A DNA stretch of 64,000 bases from Paraspadella gotoi (Eukaryota; Chaetognatha), in the NCBI GenBank assembly GCA_051294375.1, contig CM119267.1, positions 13,966,710 to 14,030,709 on the forward strand, read 5' to 3'. The position numbers and the translations under genes were made by a program. Below the pieces are notes generated by a model. The model was not told where the DNA came from, ran no database searches, and worked only from the letters and a program-made list of their open reading frames with translations. This document shows positions 10,613-24,362 of the stretch, one piece after another. Numbering within the stretch: position 1 is the stretch's first letter; each line of letters begins with the position of its first letter.

Positions 10613-11333
10613 CAAATAGATGATATTGAAGAGTTCTATCTTATTTTCTTTTTCGAAATTGTTTCATTTCATTTCAAGAAAAACGATTTCAAATGAGAGA
10701 TTTATGTAAATTTCAAAAATAAAAACAATTTTGTAAATGTGTAAGAGACTGCAAAATTCTTTTCTTAAATAAAGCAAGTAAATTTCTCGAATTGAAAATA
10801 AAGTAAAGACTTTTCCTTGAATAAATTCTTTGAATAAATTTCGCCTTCATTTCCAACAGAAAAGTCATTTTTATTTTAATCAATAATAAAAGTAGAACCT
10901 TCTCTAACGTTTCACAGTATGAAGATCGAAGACATTGAAGAACATTGACTATTCGCAACGAAACGGAGAGTAAAGTTGCCTCGAAGTTGAAAATCAGAGA
11001 ATCAGAGATTCACTCACAAATCGAATGAAGTCGGAACGAAAGCCAAAGAAGCTAAGGATTGGGAAGCAGGGTTGCGGAGGAAGTCAAGGGGTCACCCGAG
11101 TTAGAGAAAGACAAGAGAAAAAGGAAGGCAAAAAAAAATAAAAGGAAAGACAAATAAAAAAGGAAGAAAAAAAGGGAGAGGCGCGGGAGAAAATGAAGGA
11201 AAAGATGCGTAAACATTGCAAATGGATTCACAGATTATGGAACAGAAACTTTTTTTTCCTTTTGCTTTTGCTTTGGCTGATGTACGTTGTAAATAAAAAT
11301 TTTCTACCGGAAGTGATCGTTGACAACTCAAAG

Positions 11334-11383
<50 letters not shown>

Positions 11384-12069
11384 ATATCCCGACATTTGAC
11401 ACAGACAAGGGAGAAAAGGAGAACGATAGATCCCGGCTGAAAGACAAACAACCCAGTCTATTACAGAATCACAAGGGAATGAAATTTCGAAAAAAGGTAC
11501 ACGGAAAACAATTACCATAATTTAATATCCAAAGATTAATACATTTTTAGGGATGACCCGCTGTCAATATATTGGAAGGCCGGAGTTAACCAAAGAAAAA
11601 TTGATGGGAGAAAAGATAAAAATTAAAGAAAGGGAAATATTTAAAATAAATAGAGAATATATGTACAAAAGCGGACATTTGCCTAAAATAAGTTTTGAGG
11701 CTTGTAAAGCAAAAAAGTTTTTCTAAGGAGAATGGCTAAGCCTAAAGGATTCGCGTAAATATGTAGTAGACAATATCAAAAGTTTAAGAAACAAATTTCA
11801 TTAGAAAAAATTAATAAAATAAAATTTCATTAGTCGCATAAACATCATTAAATTAAATAATTAAATAAAAACAAAACCTATAAAACCTAACAATATTCTT
11901 GAAGATAGAGGTAAGTCGCGGCTTAAAACTATGGATGGGAGAAAATTAAAAAAAAAAGGATGGATAAATTGAAAAGCGAAGGATAAAGGAGAAAGAAAAG
12001 GAAATAAAAAGAAAAACCACGGGAAAGTGAAAGAGAGAAAGAAAAGAGGGAGAATAAAAAACTGAGCAT

Positions 12070-12119
<50 letters not shown>

Positions 12120-12369
12120 AAATGGAAACTTAATCTCGGAAATTCATTATGAAAGGCGATCATCTGAAACTGTGAATAGGCGAAGGCACAGTCGGAGCGT
12201 TAAAGGCGCTGTGAATGTTGGTAGGGTGGTGGAGGTTGGGTGGTGGAGGTTGGGTGGTGTCGAGAATGGTAAGTTAGAAAAGCTCCCGGATGTGTTACTG
12301 TTGGGGAAACCCGTTTAAGGTGACGATGAAGAAATGAAACGCGCGTGGAAGCGTTAATCGAAAAGTCAA
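10613..12369. other. AT-rich intergenic DNA, no gene seen
   Basis: No coding signal. It contains GA tracts at about 11337-11380 and 12070-12115, and a 19-bp tandem repeat with a GGTGGTGGAGGTTGG core at about 12224-12262. Confidence 0.75.
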
Positions 12370-12375
12370 CAGCAG

Positions 12376-13129
<754 letters not shown>

Positions 13130-13199
13130 AGTCTTCGTGGTGATTTCCTTCGTCATTAGAGTCAATATATCGTCAATACTGACAAATTGTCAATCGCCA

Positions 13200-13730
13200 C
13201 TCTTTATATCCTCTCATTCTTTTTCTTTATCGTCGTCAGCTTGGCGTTTGTCATTTGTTTTGACTTTCATCGCCGACGTCGTTTCGGGGTTGACTTTCTC
13301 GTTTTTCTTCTTTTTTATCCCTGTCGTCGTCGTCGTCGTCGTCATCATTATCCTTTTCGGGGTCGTCTTGATCATTCCCGTCGTTGTCGTTATTGTCATC
13401 GTCCTCGTGATCGCCATCATCGTCTTCATCGACATCATTGTCATCGTCTTCATCGTCGTAGTCATCTTTTCAGGGGTAGTCTTGGTCGTTTTCTTCTTTT
13501 TATTTCCAGTTGTTATCCTAATCGTCGTCGTCATCATCCTTTTCTGGATTGTCTTGATCATTTTTACCTTTTTCATCCCCGTCATTGTCGTCATCATCGT
13601 GATCGCCATCATTTTCATCGTCATGATCGTTGTTGTTGTCCTCATTCTCTTCGGGTTCATCTTGGTCTTCATGGTCCTAGTCGTCATCATCGTCGTCATC
13701 ATCGTCGTCATCTTCACTCGAGCCCCAGTT
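13200..13730 (-). pseudogene. degenerate GTC/ATC array; on minus strand a decayed Asp-rich repeat
   Basis: On the minus strand one frame reads as an acidic repeat in which NDQD(D/N/Y)P(E)KD followed by Asp runs recurs about four times (roughly 13350, 13475, 13545 and 13660), but it is broken by at least four stops. On the plus strand the same DNA gives an unbroken Val/Ile-rich 233-codon frame (13137-13838), typical of GTC/ATC repeats. It may be an expanded trinucleotide array that was never coding, or the remains of an acidic-repeat exon. Confidence 0.35.
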
Positions 13731-14556
13731 TTAAAATCTCGATCCCGGGAGCAACAACGCATTTGCATTCGCTCAATTCGATTCGCGAGTGACGCAAAGA
13801 TTTGCTTCGCACTTCGTTTCAATCCCCGTCGCAATTGACTCGCAGTAGAAATTGCCCTCGCGACTCGATATATCGCATTCGTCGTCGACAATTGCCGACA
13901 GCAATTGCAGTCGCTATTGTTTCTGCCATTGCGAGCTCTGGCAGTGGCTGCTGATGGCGTAGTAGTTGTTTTTTTTTGGCAAGGCCGATCGCCGATCTCT
14001 ACGTTGGCGATGAGTCGTAAAATCAACTACGTATGTAGCGATGAAAAATGAAGTATTATTCCTGGAATAATAATTGTGTGCATTTGCAATTCGAAATTTA
14101 AAAGTCGCCAATAAGTCTTCGAACCCAATGCGAAGAAAATTTCAGTTCCGACATCTGGCGGAGTTAATGAGACAAAAGTAAAGAAAAGGTAAAGGTAAAG
14201 TTAAGGCCTCTATCCCTTTAATAATATTATAACTATATTATAACATTGTAACGGAGTCGCACTTCCAGTTCCGCTTTACAAATGAATGATTTTATGATCC
14301 AATGTCGCGATGAGCTTTTCTCTATGTCGACTCGAGCCAAAGCCGATGGCAGAAAACCGCTCCTCTCATCCTCCTCAAACAGACGCCGCATTCGCGCCAA
14401 AGCAAATGATGGGAAAAAATTGAAGACCACCTGTGAGTTAAAGATTGAAGAAAATGAATATCCATTATCCATCAGCCTTTCCTTCGATGAGTCGACGATC
14501 GACAGATTTGTTGAATCTATCTATCTATGCTTGCTTTGTCTCTGTCTATGTATCTC
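13731..14556. other. intergenic DNA, no gene seen
   Basis: Mixed composition with a plus frame at 14282-14605 that ends in CT repeats. No domain is recognised and no RNA gene seen. Confidence 0.6.
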
Positions 14557-14568
14557 TCTCTCTCTGTA

Positions 14569-14601
<33 letters not shown>

Positions 14602-14650
14602 GTAACTACGTATTTCTCTCTCTCTCACACCATCGCGTAAACTTAATCAT

Positions 14651-14699
<49 letters not shown>
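14557..14699. repeat. opposed (CT)n and (GA)n tracts
   Basis: CT repeats (14557-14630) and a GA tract (14654-14699) lie either side of about 24 bp of unique sequence, the tightest foldback pair in the window. Confidence 0.9.
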
Positions 14700-14701
<2 letters not shown>

Positions 14702-14995
14702 GCGATGAGCGAGTACACCCGGATTTCTCCCTCTCTTTCCTCTCGAAAAAAAAAAGCTTAAGTCATCAGAATAAAACCTCTTCTCCGATGAAATCCATTT
14801 GAATTTCAAAGTCTACTTTTCGTAAGCGCGATGGATTTTTCCTCATGCAAATCTTCGTAACGTTTCACCATCGAAATTCCACGATTTTTTTTTCCTGATT
14901 TTTTTTAACGTTTTTACAAGTATTTTTTTTTCGTCTCCCTTTTGACTTTTAAAGGATGTTTTTAGCCGATGGTCGGAAATGTATAAGCCGGGAAT

Positions 14996-15039
<44 letters not shown>

Positions 15040-15792
15040 AAAGAAAAAAATCTCGTTTTTCACAGATGAGCAGACTGAATATGATTCGTTTAAAGAAGCC
15101 AATCAACATATGAAAGGCGCGAACTGACCATTCGACGCCCTAAGGTAAAGAAAAACGCAAGAATGGGTGGTGACCCGAAGGTTGAGATCACAAGGTCAAT
15201 GAAAAAGGCCATTGTATGCATTAGGATGACGAGCGCGCTGGGGAGAGGGCTTTATATTTAGTTCTGAGATTCAGATGGAAGAGTGAAGAAGACTACGAAG
15301 TTTCACACTCAGAATTATGGGTCGAGAATATTGAATCTCCGTAAAGCGCTTGTTAAAATTAAACCTTTTTCTAGTAAATATGTCTTCGAATTTGGTAAAC
15401 GAGCTAACTTGACATGGGACATGGATTAAGGTCTCCCTTTCTCTTACTAGATAATATCATATCGTAACATAACATCGAGAATTCGTGGGAAGGCCAAGAG
15501 TAGTGTCGGTCCAACGCTGCAGAGTGAGTCAGGAGAGGAGAAGAAACGAGCAGCGATCGCTGCGGGTCAAATTCAAAATGGCCGCCGTCGGTGTCGAATC
15601 TTCTCCGCCTTATTCTTTTTTTTTCGATCTCCACTGTCTTTTACCGCTCTGCCGCCCCCTCTGTCGGCTCACGCGGTCTAATTAATGATCGCATCTCGGT
15701 CGACGGAGGCCAAAATATGCAAACGAGGAGCGCATCCCTAAAAAAAAACCCTCGCGGGCTACGATATGCAAACAAGCGTTTCCAAAAAAAAA

Positions 15793-15866
15793 NNNNNNNN
15801 NNNNNNNNNNNNNNNNNNNNNNNNNNNNNNNNNNNNNNNNNNNNNNNNNNNNNNNNNNNNNNNNNN
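15793..15866. other. assembly gap (74 N)
   Basis: Run of N after a poly-A stretch. Open frames across it are not interpretable. Confidence 1.
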
Positions 15867-15928
15867 TTCCTTTTGGTTTTTTCAGCGTCCGGTGGATCAC
15901 TCAACCTATGTTCTCTCTTCTTTCATCC

Positions 15929-16049
<121 letters not shown>

Positions 16050-16099
16050 ATTTGCATTTCAAATATTCCTTTTTTCATCTGAAAAAAAAGGTTCGGTGC

Positions 16100-17080
16100 A
16101 GAAGATTGGCCTCTGAGATGTGAGATATCGTGAATGTGAGTGGCGATCGACGATGAGCGATGACTCTACGCGTGATCGATGCGCTCCTTCCGCCCCCCCC
16201 CGCCCCCCAAACTTCCTCGTCACATCATATCGCGCGCGCGTGAATCCGCGTGCGTCGTGGCGCCCGTGGGTATTCGTCGTTCGCGTCTCACGTTCGCGTT
16301 TGGGGATATCTCCGTAAAATGTTTTATGGCGATTTTCTTATTTATTCGTCTGGAGAGAAGCGACACCCCGTTGTTTTTTTTTTCCGTCTGTCCTTCTGTC
16401 TGGGAGTCCGTTTACCGTTTTCTCTCCATCCTTCCACTTCTTTCGCGCCTTTTTTTCTCGGTTTCAATTTCTCCTTTCTGCTTCTTCAATCTCCAACGCC
16501 CTCTCTCCGCTGACGATTTCCCTTTTTCCAGTTCATAATATCTTTTCCCTTTTCTATCTCCTTTCTCCCTCTTCGTTATTCTTCCTATTTTCCTCTTTCA
16601 CTTATTCTTTCTCTTTCCCCTTCTTTCTCGTTTTCTGCTTTTCCTCCTTAATCCTCTTCTCTGTCTACTCGAACTCTAGTGACCAAAGTCGAGCTAAGTT
16701 TTCGCTTCACTACGCCATCTATTTTTTCTTTTATATCTTCCACTCACCCAATCAACCCCGATCATCCGCGGACTTGAGCGTCTACTCCCGTATTAAAAAT
16801 AGAAAATTTCCTATAAATATGATTTAATCAATCATTAGTTTTTAAGAACCATAATTTAATTACGTTATCAGCATGAGTAGTACAGTACAGAGCAGTAGGT
16901 AAGATCCAAATGTTCAAAACCGAACGAAGAATAATTATTCAGCCATTTCCTCTTATTATTTGAACTTAGTCAAATCAAACTTTGCCCAACAGGATAATCA
17001 AAGCTTTTTTTCCCAGCCTGACTTAGAAATAGGTTAGCGTCCGAGGGCCTCGAGGCCTCGTGGCCAAACATCACTCTTTC
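16100..17080. other. pyrimidine-rich intergenic DNA with a CpG-rich patch
   Basis: A CpG-rich stretch (about 16190-16320) includes a C-run and an alternating CG run. The rest is T/C-rich. Open frames to 119 codons exist but show no domain. Confidence 0.5.
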
Positions 17081-17084
17081 CACC

Positions 17085-17170
17085 CTTCTTCTTCTTCTTC
17101 TTCTTCTTCTTCTTCTTCTTCTTCTCTTCTTTTCTTCTTCTTCTTCTTCTTCTTCTTCTTCTTCTTCTTC
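17085..17170. repeat. (TTC)n microsatellite
   Basis: TTC trinucleotide array of about 86 bp with one TTTC slip. Confidence 0.95.
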
Positions 17171-17481
17171 TAACCACTCCCACAGTCCCCCTATCTCTCC
17201 CCCTCTCACCATTAAGCCTTCCCCCTCCGCCCCCTGACGCGGAAGTCTACTCCTCTCGATTCCTCCTCTCGCCTCCGCCAAAATCACCGGAATTCGAAGA
17301 GAAGGAGATTGAAATAAGACGCGAGGAAAAAAAAAGAAGAAAGAAGAAAAGAAAAAAAGAAAATGAAGGAAAAAAGAAAAAGAAAAATGTGGAAGAAATG
17401 ATTGAAAGTCGACGTCGTTGGTTCCTCGACGATTCTATGAATGATCTTTCGCATAAAGACTCACGAAAAACCCCCTTTGCG

Positions 17482-17484
<3 letters not shown>

Positions 17485-17574
<90 letters not shown>
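17485..17574. repeat. (CT)n microsatellite
   Basis: About 90 bp of uninterrupted CT repeats. Confidence 0.97.
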
Positions 17575-17578
<4 letters not shown>

Positions 17579-18084
17579 TCATCTCTAACCCCCTCCGGCG
17601 CCTCCCATTGATCGGGCCTCGATATTTATCCTCTTTGCCACCAGCCATCCCTGGGCTAATATCTTTTTACCTTTCTCGCTTATTCCCCTTATTCCTTCCC
17701 CCGAAACCTCGTTCTCTTCACTTCCACTCTCAATCTTCTCATCTATCTCCCTCTTCCCCTCAGCCAGTCTGGCGACTCGGAATCCCTCAGAGTTCGAAAA
17801 ATTCCCGCGGTGCATTGAGCAGCTTAATATACCGAGTTATTTGCAGAGTTATTGTTATTGTCGACATAACTGACCGGCGCACAGAGCGTTTTAAGATTAA
17901 AAAAAAAAGAAGAGAGAACAACTAAGAGAAATATAATTTTGCAAGAGCACTATATTCCCACGGAATATATATTAGTAATTGGGCGGTTTTAAAATCATTT
18001 AAAAGTAAACTATTGTGAACAGAGTCTGGCGAGAAGCTGTTCAAAAACTATTCGTATACATTAAAATAAAGATTTTATGGCAAC

Positions 18085-18290
18085 AGCCGGGTTGCCTGTG
18101 ATGCCCATTGGGATGGGACATCTCACTGTTGGCTTTAGGGGCTTCCGACCCTCAGTGGCGCCACCTTAGGACGGTCTCGCTTTGCCAACGCAGAGGGAAG
18201 TCGTTAGGACGATGGAACGCAGCGCCTGGGATGGTGCGTCCCCCCTCTGAGCCAATGGGATTTGCTGAACCATGGAGTATGTAAGGCGGT
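18085..18290. other. GC-balanced island of unknown origin
   Basis: About 200 bp of balanced-GC, high-complexity sequence in AT-rich surroundings. All frames are short, and it has no long inverted repeat. It resembles the 3' end of a retroelement in texture only. Confidence 0.2.
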
Positions 18291-18486
18291 GTGATTATAC
18301 CGCCAAAATTTTTCTAAAAAATTTAGCCTACGAAGTCGAACCAAGCAAAACAAGCTGCGTGGACAGCTGCGCCTTTGCTCCAAAGCCGAGGACGGATATT
18401 ATAGGACTGAGGACTCTTCATCCTCAAAGAAAAAAGTCTTTTTTTTTGCTTTGGAAGCCGAAACAAGCAGATACAGAGATAAAGAA

Positions 18487-18522
<36 letters not shown>

Positions 18523-19227
18523 AAACCATAGGCCGAACCGAGTGGTCGTAAGATATTGAACAGATGTGGTAATTTTCTTATGATGGAATTCGGGCAGGGA
18601 TTGCCTTCTCACAGCTGACTGCCTTTCGTCCAGGCCTGAGATCGGGGCGAGGGAGAAAGGGATAGAGAGAGGCCGGTTCCAAGGGGGGTAAATAAAATGA
18701 GATGGCGAAGGAGTAAAGGGGCCAAAGGGTTCTTAAGTTGGTCACTTAAGTCATCTTGAGAATAAAGAATGTTTCCTAAAGGTAAAACGCGAACTCTCTC
18801 TGTCCCTTTAATTATTATCGACCGCCTTTTTACTCGATTAGACAATTGGATTTTAGTTCAACATCAGGATTTTTAAACTTTTAAAATTAGAATGAGTAAT
18901 ACTGATGGCTTTTGTTCAATTACAATATATTCGGGATGTTCACTAGATCGTGAAACGTCGAAAAGTCCTAATCGATCTTAGCTCTCTTTCTCTCTTTCTC
19001 TCGCCCCGCGAACTCGCAGAGGAAATCTCTCTGCCCCGCCCACTGGCGCGAAACGGACATAAAACGCAATTTTCGCTGCTCATTTGTCCGATTTTTGCCG
19101 TCGTTCTCGTCGTCGCTCGCGGCGACGCCTCTCGGGCGAAGGATGAAAACTAATTTCGGTCGCCGTAAAAACGAGACCTCGCCGCTACCGTGACGAGGAG
19201 CGGGCAATCGTGTTCGCCGCTGCCGCT

Positions 19228-19965
19228 TTTTTTTTCGGCCGCTGCGACCGATGCAGCCGACGCTGCCGTCTCCGATTGATAGCCATTTCGCGCCAAATTC
19301 ATTCGTATGAGGAAGAAAGGTCGAAAAACATAAATTTCGACGACCTCACGATGGCCGAGGTAGAGTGAGGCGGAGGGTGGGGCGGAACAGGCGTGGCCCT
19401 TTTTTATTAATATCGTTTATTTCTAATAACGCGGCAAAAAAAAAAAGCGCATCGGCGACGCCCATCGTAATTAGTTAAGAAGAAAAAAATATATATTGAG
19501 AAATATATTAAAACTTTGGAGAAGATCGTGAATGAGAGGGAATCGAATAAAATGCGATATGGGGGAGAATCGAACCGTGTACAAAGAGAAAGAGAGAGAG
19601 AGAATTTTTCCGGCCGCTGCGACCGATGCAGCCGACGCTGCCGTCTCGCATTGATAGCCATTTCGCGCCAAATTCATTCGTATGAGGAAGAAAGGTCGAA
19701 AAACATAAATTTCGAACGACCTCACGATGCGCGAGTGTAGAGTGAGGCGGAGGGTGGGGCGGAACAGGCGTGGCCCTTTTATTTAATATCGTTATTTTCT
19801 AAACAGCGGCAAAAAAAAAAAAGCGCATCGGCGACGCCCATCGTAATTAGTTAAGAAGAAAAAATATATATTGAGAAATATATTAAAACTTTGGAGAAGA
19901 TCGTGAATGAGAGGGAATCGAATAAAATGCGATATGGGGAGGAATCGAACCGTGTTACAAGAGAA

Positions 19966-19975
<10 letters not shown>
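19228..19975. repeat. tandem duplication of a ~375-bp segment
   Basis: 19228-19605 and 19606-19975 are near-identical, from CGGCCGCTGCGACCGATGC to the AATCGAACCGTGT and GA repeat. Differences are mostly one-base indels and local swaps. Each copy carries a run of A, an AT-rich part and the start of a GA tract. Confidence 0.85.
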
Positions 19976-20013
<38 letters not shown>

Positions 20014-20036
20014 AGAGAGAGGAGAGAGAGAGAGAG

Positions 20037-20225
20037 AGACTATCTCTATGAAGGAGTCATATACTCAGCTCTCCCGAACGCAGCCGTAGACCGGAGCGGC
20101 GGCGCGCGGCTGCCGATCGACTCACCTTCTCCTTCCGGGCTTTCTTCCGCTCGGATCGGGGAGATTTTCTCTTCTCTCCGGGCTTCTTCCGGTCGAAGTC
20201 CGAGCGGATCGGGCCGGATATCTCT

Positions 20226-20263
<38 letters not shown>

Positions 20264-20690
20264 GACAGTGCTAAGCTGTATAAACTGGACCCCATCGAAG
20301 TTAAACAAACTCCATACAGGAGCCTGTCTCTTCAATGCCAATATCGATATCCGGCACCATCGACACGCAGTCTAAAATCATCTAAAAAGACTGGCGGCCA
20401 ACATCATCTCCAATTCCTTGGGAGGCAAAAACTCGTTCTTGTAACTAATAAATTAAAATTGATCGACAGTTATATCTCGTATATTCTTCTCCTTAGAATA
20501 ATATTCTTGTTTCGTGTCCCAGGAACCTTTTGATAAAGTTATTGACCGTGGTTGCGAGTTCATAAAACCTATATTTTAACCAATATGGTTAAATAATTTT
20601 ATATCTTTAGCTTCTGTTATTTAAATTTCGTTTTAAAACTGAATAACACTTTCTATCCATTGTTTCGTCGATTTCAATAAACGTTGCTCA
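20037..20690. repeat. ~650-bp duplicated segment, copy 1
   Basis: Matches 21699-22344 in the same orientation, starting at the end of a GA tract (CTATCTCTATGAAGGAGTC) and running through a GC-rich block, a CT tract and AT-rich DNA. Differences are scattered one-base indels. Copy 2 follows closely on the 25-N gap and a GA tract. Confidence 0.85.
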
Positions 20691-20769
20691 TTGGTAGATG
20701 TAGTAAAACTAAAAGAGTAGAAAAGGCAAGAAATTATGGACAAATACTCTGAATAGAAATAGTGATAGT

Positions 20770-20995
20770 ATTTGGCGGGTAAGACCCCGCCGGGGCTCGC
20801 TTTTTTTTAATGTATTAGTTGCAAGTTAGGATACCCTAGTAATTTTTCAAATACCCTAGTATTTTTTTAAAATTACTTTGATACTTTTACAAATCGATAG
20901 ATTTTAAGTATAAAAGTTAAGCGCGTAAGACCTCGCGGGGCGCGCACAAAGTATTTATTTGGCGATAAGACCCCTAGGAGGGCCCGCAAAATAGG
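20770..20995. repeat. three GTAAGACC-type GC-rich short hairpins
   Basis: Three similar GC-rich words interrupt AT-rich DNA at about 20773-20811, 20921-20951 and 20958-20990, each with (G/A)TAAGACC followed by a short inverted CCCC/GGGG pairing and CGC. A related pair of ATACCCTAGTA words lies between the first two. Confidence 0.45.
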
Positions 20996-21581
20996 ATCGC
21001 CCTAAGGCTGTTTTTCTCCTCATCCGCGGGCGTTTTTAGTAATATCTTATCATCATCATCATCATCTCTCTCTCTCTTCTTACTCTCTCTTGCTCTTGCC
21101 GTCTCGCTCTCTTTCTATCTTTTTTTTCGAAGGTTTCATGTTGTTTCGAGGCTTCTGAGTATAAGCCATGCTATGAAGAATGAATGATTCTCAGCTCCTC
21201 AGATCCAATCATTACGGCCCTCTGAATCTTTGGGGGCTCCGCGTCCCGATTTAAATTCCTCCCTCTTCTCCCAGCCTCGCTTCGCCATTGGTCGAGGATG
21301 CAAAATGAGGGAACGACTGATTGGTCGGTGCCCGACTCCTCCTCGATTCTCATTTGCCAATTTTTAGATCTAGTCTCGAGTCATGAATCAAGCGCCATTT
21401 TTGGATGAGGAGAAAAAAGGGAGGGAGAATGGAGAAAAGAGATAAAAAAAAAATGGCGAGAGTAGAGAAGAGAGAGAGAGAGGCAGAGAGAGAGAGGAGA
21501 GAGAGGAGAGAGAGAGTGAGTGAGTGAATGAGTGAGAGACGAGAGGAGACTCGTAAAAAGAGTCCCGAGAAGGATCTTCAT

Positions 21582-21606
21582 NNNNNNNNNNNNNNNNNNN
21601 NNNNNN
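21582..21606. other. assembly gap (25 N)
   Basis: Exactly 25 N next to a GA tract, the fixed size seen at three other gaps (40027, 46801, 57566). It probably marks a join of unknown length. Confidence 1.
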
Positions 21607-21697
<91 letters not shown>

Positions 21698-21698
21698 C

Positions 21699-21880
21699 TA
21701 TCTCTATGAAAGGAGTCATATACTCAGCTCTCCCGAACGCAGCCGTAGACCGGAGCGGCGGCGCGCGGCTGCCGATCGACTCACTTCTCCTTCCGGGCTT
21801 TCTCTCCGCTCGGATCGGGGAGATTTTCTCTCTCTCCGGGCTTCTTCCGGTCGAAGTCCGAGCGGATCGGGCCGCCGGCA

Positions 21881-21919
<39 letters not shown>

Positions 21920-22344
21920 GACAGTGCTAAGCTGTATAAACTGGATCCCCATCGAAGTTAAACCAAACTCCATACAGGAGCCTGTTCTCTTCAATGCCAA
22001 TATCGATATCCGGCACCATCGACACGCCGTCTAAAGATCATCTAAAAAGACTGGCGGCCAACATCATCTCCAATTCTTGGGGAGCAAAAACTCGTTCTTG
22101 TAACTAATAAATTAAAATTGATCGACAGTTATATCTCTATATTCTTCTCCTTAGAATAATATTCTTGTTTCGTGTCCCAAGGAACCTTTTGATAAAGTTA
22201 TTGACCGTGGTTGCGAGTTCATAAAACCTATATTTAACCAATATGGTTAAATAATTTAATATCTTTAGCTTCTGTTATTTAAATTTCGTTTTAAACTGAA
22301 TAACACTTTCTATCCATGTTTTCGTACGATAATTCAATAACGTT
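21699..22344. repeat. ~650-bp duplicated segment, copy 2
   Basis: Second copy of 20037-20690 (see that entry). It ends where the sequence diverges at AACGTT, then passes into unique DNA. Confidence 0.85.
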
Positions 22345-22438
22345 GAATCTCTCTCTGGGGATCTCATCGTCACGTAGCGAGGCAAAAAAAAGTTAGGATG
22401 CAGAGTTGGCCCTGAGTTTGGTTCGATGCTAGATTGAA

Positions 22439-22566
22439 GCGGGATGGAGTGGGACAGAGTGAGATGGAGTGGGATAGAATGAGATGGAGTGGGATAGAAT
22501 GAGATTGAGTAGGACAGAGTGAGATGGAGTGGGATAGAATGAGATGGAGTGGGATGGAGTGAGATG
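22439..22566. repeat. 10-bp minisatellite (GGGATGGAGT / GAGATGGAGT)
   Basis: About 13 imperfect 10-bp units alternating GGGAT/GAGAT and AGAGT/GGAGT, about 128 bp in all. Confidence 0.9.
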
Positions 22567-22969
22567 TATTTTTGCGAAGAGGCATGAAATGTATAGAAAA
22601 TGGAAGGAGATGCCAGATCTTGGGAGAGGGCGGTGAAATTACATTGTGAAGTTGAATTCCAATCGTTGTTCTTTTGTTCCTTGTTCACCGTTCAGTCCAG
22701 CTCAACTCACAAAACTATTTACAAATTCACTACGAGCACATATATAGGCTCTCACTTTAATGAACTGCGGGTGAAAAGCGAAACATCATCCTTTTTGGGA
22801 TTATTTGAGAAAAAATCATTAGACCTTCATTTCTACCATTTTCACAGCTTCGTCACGGACCTTCCCCTCTCAGACTCGCCAATACTTTTCGAGCGATTTC
22901 CTTCTGCCACGCGCCAATCTCGTACACGAGGAGCTCCAAAGATTAGAAACAAATAGATACGAATGGTTT

Positions 22970-23070
22970 TGTTTCGGGCCAGCGCCGGGCCGCCGCCGGG
23001 CCGCCTCCCCGGTCCGCCCCGGTCCGGCCCGGCCCCGGTTCGCTTGTCTGTCGGGCGAGAGCAGAGGGCA
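22970..23070. other. very GC-rich CCGGCC patch
   Basis: About 70 bp of GGGCC/CCGGTCC repeats giving Pro/Gly/Arg runs in all frames. Could be a promoter-proximal island; no gene is identified beside it. Confidence 0.35.
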
Positions 23071-23408
23071 GAGGTTCTCAGGATGAATGAAAGGGGATGG
23101 ACGGGGAAGAGAGAGAGAGAAAAAAAAACATTTCCAAGTATTTTGTACTTTTGTCTGAAAAAATAATTTTCTGATTGCTTTTCTTTTCTTTTTTTCGTTT
23201 TTATTGAATTTGATGACGATATATCCTTTTGTTAAAAATTGTTTAACGATATTCAAAAAAAAATCCATTTAAAGCCGACGAAAACGGTCGGAAGATTGTT
23301 GAAAAACATTAATAAAAGTGGAATAAAGATAAGGAGAAGCAATAAAAGAAAAATAACGAAATTAAACACAAAGTAAATATACGAGGAAAGAGAGAGAGAG
23401 AGAGAGAG

Positions 23409-23780
23409 NNNNNNNNNNNNNNNNNNNNNNNNNNNNNNNNNNNNNNNNNNNNNNNNNNNNNNNNNNNNNNNNNNNNNNNNNNNNNNNNNNNNNNNNNNNN
23501 NNNNNNNNNNNNNNNNNNNNNNNNNNNNNNNNNNNNNNNNNNNNNNNNNNNNNNNNNNNNNNNNNNNNNNNNNNNNNNNNNNNNNNNNNNNNNNNNNNNN
23601 NNNNNNNNNNNNNNNNNNNNNNNNNNNNNNNNNNNNNNNNNNNNNNNNNNNNNNNNNNNNNNNNNNNNNNNNNNNNNNNNNNNNNNNNNNNNNNNNNNNN
23701 NNNNNNNNNNNNNNNNNNNNNNNNNNNNNNNNNNNNNNNNNNNNNNNNNNNNNNNNNNNNNNNNNNNNNNNNNNNNNNNN
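23409..23780. other. assembly gap (372 N)
   Basis: N run bounded on both sides by GA repeats. Confidence 1.
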
Positions 23781-24211
23781 GAGAGAGAGAAAGGATGGAA
23801 AAATGGAAAACCGAGAAAAAAAAAGAAAAAAAAACGTAACGAGCCAAAAAAAATGGCGGAAGAAAACTGAAAGTAAAAGAAGACAAAAGTTTTGTCAAAA
23901 TGTGTCGATTGAGAGACAAAGTTAATGTTCTTATCGAACTGGGTTTTGTTGGTTTGAATATCGAAAGGTTTAACTTTCAGTTCCAAATGTTTAAAACAAA
24001 TGATCGATTAATCAATTCATACGAATGAAGATCACGTTTATTGTAAAAAATTATATTCGATCTCACCCAAATTCTTTCGCGTGATATTCGCGGCGAAAAA
24101 TTGAGATTCTTCGCCAAAAACCAAATCCTCACTGAAATTTGCTGCCTTTCTCTCTTCTTCATATGACAGATATATGCGCTTAATGTGCGTCCATCTCTCT
24201 CTCTCTCTCTC

Positions 24212-24362
24212 NNNNNNNNNNNNNNNNNNNNNNNNNNNNNNNNNNNNNNNNNNNNNNNNNNNNNNNNNNNNNNNNNNNNNNNNNNNNNNNNNNNNNNNNN
24301 NNNNNNNNNNNNNNNNNNNNNNNNNNNNNNNNNNNNNNNNNNNNNNNNNNNNNNNNNNNNNN
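24212..24362. other. assembly gap (151 N)
   Basis: N run beginning inside a CT tract. Confidence 1.

Noticed and set aside
13137-13838. A 233-codon hydrophobic frame that looks like a multi-pass membrane protein
   Set aside because: It is the Val/Ile translation of GTC/ATC repeats; all three frames follow the repeat and no other protein feature is present.
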